NCBI GenBank assembly: GCA_003157055.1
Contig: PMIG01000142.1
Coordinates: 1-11,065 of the forward strand
Direction: 5' to 3'
Source: Bacteroidales bacterium
GTDB taxonomy: Bacteria; Bacteroidota; Bacteroidia; Bacteroidales; VadinHA17
Length of the DNA stretch: 11,065 nucleotides
In this document: in pieces, positions 6,776-11,065 of the stretch
How positions within the stretch are numbered: position 1 is the stretch's first letter
How the letters are laid out: each line of letters begins with the position of its first letter
Translations under genes and position numbers: made by a program
The notes under the pieces: generated by a model
Databases searched by the model: none
What the model was told of the DNA's origin: nothing
The model's input: only the letters and a program-made list of their open reading frames with translations

Positions 6776-7816
6776 TCAATTATCTAGATGTACAAGTTTA
6801 CCTGCAGGTTCAGTGACATGACCGATAACAGAACTCTCCTCAAGACCTGCGGCTTTAAGCTCTGCTATAATCTTTTTCTCCAGATCGTGTGGCGCTGAAA
6901 TAAGCAGCCCCCCTGAAGTCTGGGCATCATAAGCCAGCATTTTCAGGTTATAATCCAGATCGGGTGCAAACAAAGTATCCGTTTCGGCATATTCAAGGTT
7001 TCGGAATGCAGCGCCAGGAATGCAACCTTCATCAATTAATTTGTAAGCATTCCCGATCAAAGGCACTTTCTTCATATTTATCCTGACAGAGACCCTGCTT
7101 GCCCTTGCCATTTTAAGCATATGTCCTGCAAGTCCAAAGCCCGTGATATCTGTTGCCCCTTTGATATCATATCTCTTCATCACCTCTGCACCCGATTTAT
7201 TAAGAAGCTTCATCAGCCTGAGTGCTTCATCGATATCCTTTTTGATAGCCATATTTAGTCTTTGCCCGGCGAGAATTGTTCCGGTACCTATCGGTTTGGT
7301 AAGTATCAGGGAATCGCCTGATCTGGCTCCGGAATTGGTTATGATCTTTCCCGGATGAACATAGCCGACAACTGCCAGTCCGTATTTGGGAGGAAAATCA
7401 TCAATCGTATGTCCGCCGATTATTCTTAAACCTGCTTCAGATGCCATATCTGAACCCCCTTTCAGAATCTCAGCATAAGCTTCAATTGGAAGCCGGGAAG
7501 CAGGGAACATCAGGATATTGAGCGCTACGACCGGTGTTCCTCCCATTGCATATACATCACTTATTGAGTTGGCTGCAGCTATTTGTCCAAATTCATAGGG
7601 GTCACTGCATACGGGTGGAAAAAAATCTGTTGTCAGCACAAGAGCAAGGTCGTCATTAACCTTATAGACACCTGCATCATCGTGAGTATCAATATCAACA
7701 AGAATATTGGGATCAACCGGCAATGGCAGGTATTTAAGTATCTCCTCAAGCTGCCGAGGAGGGATCTTGGCAGAGCATCCTCCATTTTCAACCATTTGCA
7801 GAAGATCTATTTTCAT
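6776..7816 (-). CDS. selD: selenide, water dikinase (selenophosphate synthetase)
   Basis: This 346-residue enzyme converts selenide and ATP into selenophosphate, AMP and phosphate, the selenium donor for selenocysteine, 2-selenouridine tRNA and selenium cofactors. It is the usual family length. The N-terminal catalytic loop GGCSAKIPP has Cys14 and Lys17, matching the essential Cys17/Lys20 of E. coli; the codon is TGC, so this is the cysteine form and not a selenoprotein. Metal- and ATP-binding aspartates are seen at Asp47 (THDDAG), Asp64 (TTDFF), Asp87 (ISDVYAMGG) and Asp223 ([12 protein letters not shown]), corresponding to E. coli Asp51, 68, 91 and 227. GGHTIDD is at 134-140. The ATG lies 19 bases behind the YedF stop codon, and the cysteine synthase follows 17 bases after its TGA stop. 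Which selenium product it serves cannot be seen here: no selA, selB, mnmH or selenium-hydroxylase gene is in the window. Confidence 0.96.
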   Translation of the reverse strand: MKIDLLQMVENGGCSAKIPPRQLEEILKYLPLPVDPNILVDIDTHDDAGVYKVNDDLALVLTTDFFPPVCSDPYEFGQIAAANSISDVYAMGGTPVVALNILMFPASRLPIEAYAEILKGGSDMASEAGLRIIGGHTIDDFPPKYGLAVVGYVHPGKIITNSGARSGDSLILTKPIGTGTILAGQRLNMAIKKDIDEALRLMKLLNKSGAEVMKRYDIKGATDITGFGLAGHMLKMARASRVSVRINMKKVPLIGNAYKLIDEGCIPGAAFRNLEYAETDTLFAPDLDYNLKMLAYDAQTSGGLLISAPHDLEKKIIAELKAAGLEESSVIGHVTEPAGKLVHLDN

Positions 7817-7835
7817 CGTTGGAAGGAAGTTAGAG

Positions 7836-8450
7836 TCATGGCTTTATTATATTTCCGGCTGAAGCCATTACCTGGGCTATTTCAAACATATTGCTAAGGG
7901 TCCCTATCTTAATTTTTTCTTCAAGCGAATAGTACTTAGAGCAGGTGGCACAGAAGAGCATACCCACACCCATGCTCTCAAGGTCTTTAAGATTCTCATA
8001 AACAGGAGACTCAATACTTCCAAGCTTTACACCATTATTATAGAAGACCATCTTACCGGGGAGCATATCAAGATCCTTTATTGCCTTAATAAAATTTGCT
8101 ATAAGTAGCTTCCCCAGCTCTTCCGTGCCTTCTCCCATTTTATCGGAAGTGAAGACAATAATAAAATTGCCATGTGAAAAATGAGGTATTTCTGGCGTGC
8201 AGTAAACTTCAGCTTTTGTTAAAGTGACACTCTGATTGCCCTTTGTAACTGTAATGGTCCAGACACCGCTGTTCTCCGTAACTGAATATGCAGTCTTATT
8301 ATCTTTAAGAAACCTGGAAATGTTGTCGAGTGCAGTCTTATTGTCGGTTACAACTTCGAAGGAGTCTCCTGAGGCTGACTCTTTAAGCGCTCTCTTTGTT
8401 GCTATAACTGGAGCCGGACATTGCTGTCCTATTGTATCTATGATCCTCAT
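7836..8450 (-). CDS. yedF: YedF-like selenium metabolism protein (TusA-like + DsrE-like)
   Basis: A 204-residue cytoplasmic protein with two parts. Residues about 1-72 are a TusA/SirA-like domain with the CPAP motif at 11-14, Cys11 being the expected persulfide- (or perselenide-) carrying cysteine. Residues about 92-204 are a DsrE/F-like domain with SDKMGEGTEELG (102-113) and a CATC pair, Cys167 and Cys170. This two-domain architecture is that of the YedF family, repeatedly found beside selD and thought to take part in selenium trafficking; the exact reaction is not established. The longest open frame begins with TTG at 8472-8474, but that codon overlaps a perfect -7 promoter element; the ATG at 8448-8450 gives the normal TusA-like N-terminus (MRIIDTIGQQCPAP), so I use it. 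It is the first gene of the yedF-selD-cysteine synthase unit. Confidence 0.9.
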   Translation of the reverse strand: MRIIDTIGQQCPAPVIATKRALKESASGDSFEVVTDNKTALDNISRFLKDNKTAYSVTENSGVWTITVTKGNQSVTLTKAEVYCTPEIPHFSHGNFIIVFTSDKMGEGTEELGKLLIANFIKAIKDLDMLPGKMVFYNNGVKLGSIESPVYENLKDLESMGVGMLFCATCSKYYSLEEKIKIGTLSNMFEIAQVMASAGNIIKP

Positions 8451-8471
8451 TATTTTGAATATTATTGCTCG

Positions 8472-8479
8472 CAAAAATA
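8472..8479 (-). promoter_or_regulatory. -7 promoter element of the yedF-selD unit
   Basis: The minus strand reads TATTTTTG followed by C, a perfect match to the Bacteroidota -7 consensus TAnnTTTG. It predicts a transcript beginning about 15 bases before the ATG at 8450, a short leader. The matching -33 region (about 8499-8503) is a poor match to TTTG. Its overlap with the alternative TTG start argues for the downstream ATG. Confidence 0.55.
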
Positions 8480-8486
8480 CAAAAAA

Positions 8487-8501
8487 GAACCTTAGAAGTT
8501 C
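8487..8501. promoter_or_regulatory. imperfect palindrome between the divergent promoters
   Basis: GAAC (8487-8490) and GTTC (8498-8501) form a 15-base imperfect dyad GAACCTTAGAAGTTC. It overlaps the -33 element of the plus-strand hydrolase promoter and lies against the -33 zone of the yedF promoter, a position where one regulator could affect both. It is short and could be chance. Confidence 0.25.
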
Positions 8502-8522
8502 AGCGATATTACGTTAACTTTG
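8492..8522 (+). promoter_or_regulatory. promoter of the alpha/beta hydrolase gene
   Basis: TAACTTTG at 8515-8522 matches the Bacteroidota -7 consensus TAnnTTTG exactly. TTAG at 8492-8495, one mismatch from the -33 TTTG, lies exactly 19 bases upstream, the preferred spacing. The ATG at 8541 is 18 bases downstream, giving a leader of roughly ten bases. Confidence 0.65.
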
Positions 8523-8540
8523 AGTCTCAATTAATCATCA

Positions 8541-9959
8541 ATGAAAAAGCTAATCATTACTATTTTCTGCTTTGGAGTGCTTATTTTCCCGACAAATGTA
8601 AAGGCACAAAAAAATATCGATTATAAATCCATTACAGGTTCCTGGATTGGAAAAATACCGGCCGGAGGAGTTTCTCTCAGGGTAATATTCAATCTTAAAT
8701 TAGCCGGAAAGGATTCACTTGCAGCAACAATGGACAGTCCCGACCAGGGAGTGAAGGGGATCAAAGTGGGTCCGGTAATTTTTGACGGCAAGGGTCTAAA
8801 TATTAAAGCTCCTCTTCTCCTTGGAGAATATAAAGGTACGCTGAAAAGTGATACCCTTCTGGAGGGAACCTGGAAACAGGCTGGAAAAACATTCGACCTA
8901 AACCTGACCAGGCTTGCCGGAGTCTTCAGTCTGAACAGGCCCCAGGAGCCAAAACCGCCATTTCCATACACTTCTGAAGATGTTACTTTCAGGAATGACA
9001 AATTCAATATCAATCTGGCTGGAACACTTACGATCCCTGGTGGTAAAGGCCCGTTCCCTGCTGTTATTATGATAACAGGATCAGGTGCTCAGAACAGGGA
9101 TGAAGAGCTAATGGGTCATAAACCATTCTGGGTTATAGCTGATTATCTCAGCCGGAATGGGATTGCCGTTCTCCGTTATGATGACAGGGGTGTAGGAAAA
9201 TCTCAGGGTATTTACTCCACAGCCACGACGGCTGATCTTGCCACAGATGCTGATGCTGCATTTACCTTTCTGAAGAGCCATAGCCTCATTGACCCGAAGA
9301 AGATAGGACTGGCCGGGCATAGCGAGGGAGGTATTATTGCCCCGATAGTCGCATCAGGGAACAAAGAGATATCATTTATTGTTTCAATCGCCGGCCCGGG
9401 TGTAGGCGGAGAAGAGATCCTTCACCGGCAGAATTACGATATTGGAATGGCATCAGGAGGATCAGAAAAAGATGTTCAAACGGGTATTTCGACAAATACG
9501 AAACTGTTTGAAGTCATTAAAAAAGAGAAAGACAATAAAAAGGCAGAAGAGAAAATGAAAGCTGTATTTATGAAGATTATTGTAAAGGAAAAACTCTCTC
9601 CTGATGATAGTACAAAGGCTATGAATCAGCTTCAGTCACAATTCGCAACCCTGACTGGCTCATGGTTCAGATATTTTCTTACTCTCGATCCTTCAGCATA
9701 TTGGAAAAAGGTAAAGTGCCCTGTTCTCATATTAAATGGAGAGAAAGACCTTCAGGTCGCTGCCGATATTAACCCGCCTGCTATTGAAAAAGCGCTTAAG
9801 GCAGGAAAGAATAATTCGTATACGACCCATGTGATGCCAGGACTAAATCATCTTTTTCAGCATACCAGTACGGGATTACCGTCAGAGTATGGCAATATTG
9901 AAGAAACATTTTCTTCTGAGGTACTGAAAATCATTTCGGACTGGATCCTGGCTTTATAG
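8541..9959 (+). CDS. exported alpha/beta hydrolase (esterase/peptidase-like)
   Basis: A 472-residue secreted serine hydrolase. A signal peptide covers about 1-22 (ending VKAQ). Residues about 25-130 form a beta-rich accessory domain (begins ITGSWIGKI; LLEGTWKQAG near 107-116) common before Bacteroidota hydrolases of this type. The alpha/beta hydrolase domain runs from about 145 to 472: oxyanion region MITGSGAQNRDE (177-188), RYDDRGVGKS (212-221), nucleophile elbow GHSEGG (259-264, Ser261), the acid Asp403 in NGEKD and His437 in PGLNH, so the catalytic triad looks complete. A charged, Lys-rich helical insertion at about 325-360 is the likely cap. The substrate is not evident; related proteins are annotated as esterases or S9-like peptidases. 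The gene stands alone on the plus strand, divergent from yedF. Confidence 0.88.
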   Translation: MKKLIITIFCFGVLIFPTNVKAQKNIDYKSITGSWIGKIPAGGVSLRVIFNLKLAGKDSLAATMDSPDQGVKGIKVGPVIFDGKGLNIKAPLLLGEYKGTLKSDTLLEGTWKQAGKTFDLNLTRLAGVFSLNRPQEPKPPFPYTSEDVTFRNDKFNINLAGTLTIPGGKGPFPAVIMITGSGAQNRDEELMGHKPFWVIADYLSRNGIAVLRYDDRGVGKSQGIYSTATTADLATDADAAFTFLKSHSLIDPKKIGLAGHSEGGIIAPIVASGNKEISFIVSIAGPGVGGEEILHRQNYDIGMASGGSEKDVQTGISTNTKLFEVIKKEKDNKKAEEKMKAVFMKIIVKEKLSPDDSTKAMNQLQSQFATLTGSWFRYFLTLDPSAYWKKVKCPVLILNGEKDLQVAADINPPAIEKALKAGKNNSYTTHVMPGLNHLFQHTSTGLPSEYGNIEETFSSEVLKIISDWILAL

Positions 9960-9991
9960 ATATTCCGGCCAGCTTCTATCAATACTATTTT

Positions 9992-10009
9992 GCAGGAAAA
10001 TATCCCTGC
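9992..10009 (+). terminator. weak hairpin downstream of the hydrolase gene
   Basis: GCAGG (9992-9996) and CCTGC (10005-10009) form a 5-bp GC-rich stem with an 8-base AT loop, 32 bases after the hydrolase stop. No T tract follows, so this is a weak terminator candidate. The remaining gap to 10120 holds only the promoter element listed below. Confidence 0.2.
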
Positions 10010-10082
10010 TGAATCTTCGTCCTGGATCGTACTGACACTTCATGATGGTTTCAATTATCATAAAACTGATATTAATATTTAT

Positions 10083-10090
10083 TACCTTTG
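10083..10090 (+). promoter_or_regulatory. -7 promoter element of the lamin-tail-domain gene
   Basis: TACCTTTG is an exact TAnnTTTG match ending 30 bases before the ATG at 10121. No convincing -33 TTTG is seen at 19-20 bases upstream, so the call rests on the -7 element and position. Confidence 0.45.
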
Positions 10091-10120
10091 GAGACATCTT
10101 TTTAGCAAAACTATCATTTG

Positions 10121-11065
10121 ATGCGTCGTCTGCTGATAAACATTCTATTCCTGTTCTTTTCGGTTCAGTTGTCTTCACAGGTTCTCATCAATGAGTTCTC
10201 TTCTTCGAATATCAACGGGATAACTGATGAGGATGGTGACCACAGCGACTGGATAGAATTATACAACTCAGGAGCGCTTCCGGCAAACCTCGATGGATGT
10301 CATCTTTCTGATAGAGCACATAACCTTAAAAAATGGACTTTCCCGGCTATTTCTCTCAAACCCGATAATTTTCTTTTGGTTTTTGCTTCGGGTAAGAACA
10401 GGACCGAGCTTCCTCTAAGTTATCAGACGGTTATATATCGGGGTGATGACTGGAAATATTTTGTACCCTCTTCAGAAATCGGAAATTCATGGAAGAGTAC
10501 AGGTTTTGATGCTTCCTCCTGGAATACAGGACCCAGCGGATTTGGTTATGGAGATAACGATGACTCTACTGTCCTGAATAATATTTTAAGCGTATACATC
10601 CGTAAGGAGTTCGTAATAAACAATCTTCAGGATATTTCGGAATTGGTGCTGAGCATCGATTACGATGATGGATTTGTTGCTTATATCAACGGGCATGAGG
10701 TTGCCAGGAGTAATCTTGGAACAGCCGGGTCAACAGTCACATATAATCAGTCTACAACAGCCTCAAGAGAAGCAACAATGTACAGTGGTGGATTCCCGGA
10801 GAATTATGAGATTCCTGATCCCGGATCAATCCTGGTTGAGGGCGTCAATGTTATTGCAATAGAGGGACATAATAATGGTACAAGTTCTTCCGACTTCAGC
10901 CTTATCCCTATGTTAAGTTTCGGATTCAGGAGTACCGGCTATATTAATAATGTTCCAGGCTATATTAAGCTTTCAGGTAAAAATTTACATACTGATTTCA
11001 AGATAAGCAACGAAGGAGAAACACTTATTTTTTCAAGTCCCGATTCTTCAATAATCGATTCTGTA
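10121..11065 (+). CDS. lamin-tail-domain (LTD) exported protein, 3-prime truncated by window end
   Basis: An open frame of 315 codons runs from the ATG at 10121 to the window edge without a stop. A signal peptide covers about residues 1-20 (MRRLLINILFLFFSVQLSSQ). Residues about 21-105 are a lamin-tail domain: VLINEFSSSN, a DEDGDHSDWIELYN acidic segment, and FLLVFASGKN. Residues about 106-268 look like a galactose-binding-like beta sandwich (LVLSIDYDDGFVAYINGHEVARS, GVNVIAIEGHN). From about 285 a second lamin-tail-like segment starts (LHTDFKISNEGETLIF). This order is typical of large Bacteroidota surface or secreted proteins, many of which continue into a CotH kinase domain and a C-terminal sorting domain; those parts would lie outside the window, so CotH is only a suggestion. 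Role is probably adhesion or an extracellular activity, unproven. Confidence 0.85.
   Translation, partial: MRRLLINILFLFFSVQLSSQVLINEFSSSNINGITDEDGDHSDWIELYNSGALPANLDGCHLSDRAHNLKKWTFPAISLKPDNFLLVFASGKNRTELPLSYQTVIYRGDDWKYFVPSSEIGNSWKSTGFDASSWNTGPSGFGYGDNDDSTVLNNILSVYIRKEFVINNLQDISELVLSIDYDDGFVAYINGHEVARSNLGTAGSTVTYNQSTTASREATMYSGGFPENYEIPDPGSILVEGVNVIAIEGHNNGTSSSDFSLIPMLSFGFRSTGYINNVPGYIKLSGKNLHTDFKISNEGETLIFSSPDSSIIDSV

Noticed and set aside
6759..6779. TTG start of the cysteine synthase overlapping the selD stop
   Set aside because: It would add seven non-family residues and use a rare start codon; the ATG at 6756-6758 is better.
7773..7778. Selenocysteine in the SelD active site
   Set aside because: The codon is TGC, so the residue is cysteine.
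7830..7838. TGA stop of yedF as a possible selenocysteine codon
   Set aside because: Another in-frame stop (TAA) follows after one codon, the family ends here, and no cysteine is expected at this place.
157..8450. A functional link between SelD phosphate release and the phosphate genes
   Set aside because: The two blocks are separated by the esterase and gaps with their own promoter-like elements; shared phosphate chemistry alone is not evidence.
8451..8474. TTG start of yedF, adding eight residues
   Set aside because: The codon lies inside a perfect -7 promoter element, and the ATG at 8448-8450 gives a standard TusA-like N-terminus.
9954..10178. Minus-strand open frame of 74 codons after the hydrolase
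   Set aside because: It overlaps the promoter and signal peptide of the plus-strand lamin-tail gene, lacks recognisable motifs and looks like chance.

Overview
The window reads as a chromosomal segment of a Gram-negative Bacteroidota, probably of the Bacteroidales or a near relative. This rests on outer-membrane and periplasmic proteins (an OprO/OprP-type porin ending in Phe, several Sec signal peptides ending in A-x-A/Q-like sites), AT-rich leaders without Shine-Dalgarno sequences, three perfect matches to the Bacteroidota -7 element TAnnTTTG in front of genes, and gene families such as a two-domain sialate O-acetylesterase and a lamin-tail-domain surface protein. The organism call is inference; there is no rRNA or other marker.

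Layout. Seven genes lie on the minus strand and run from about 8450 down to 157. Three of them form a tight selenium/sulfur unit: a YedF-like protein (TusA-like plus DsrE-like domains), selenophosphate synthetase SelD, and a PLP-dependent cysteine synthase with an unusual Cys-rich C-terminal tail. A secreted sialate O-acetylesterase starts 23 bases behind the cysteine synthase and is probably cotranscribed. After a 167-base gap comes a phosphate block: a Pit-type phosphate permease, then (198-base gap) a phosphate-selective porin and a PstS-like phosphate-binding protein 37 bases apart. The block ends in a hairpin terminator at about 65-96, and two small heptanucleotide tandem arrays lie at the left edge (1-60).

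From 8541 onward the genes are on the plus strand. An exported alpha/beta hydrolase is divergent from yedF across a 90-base double promoter. It is followed by the first 315 codons of a large lamin-tail-domain protein that runs off the right edge.

How the genes work together. The porin, PstS and Pit make a plausible route for phosphate across the outer membrane, periplasm and inner membrane, but no pstCAB, phoU or phoBR is in view, so PstS has no visible ABC partner. The intergenic regions in front of pit and of the porin carry 11-base-period direct repeats resembling PhoB boxes. YedF and SelD form a known selenium-trait pair. The coupled cysteine synthase with a CxxCC-x4-C tail is the most unusual item and suggests, as inference only, handling of sulfide/selenide or persulfide/perselenide linked to SelD. 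No selenocysteine codon, selA/selB, tRNA, CRISPR, insertion sequence or rRNA was found.
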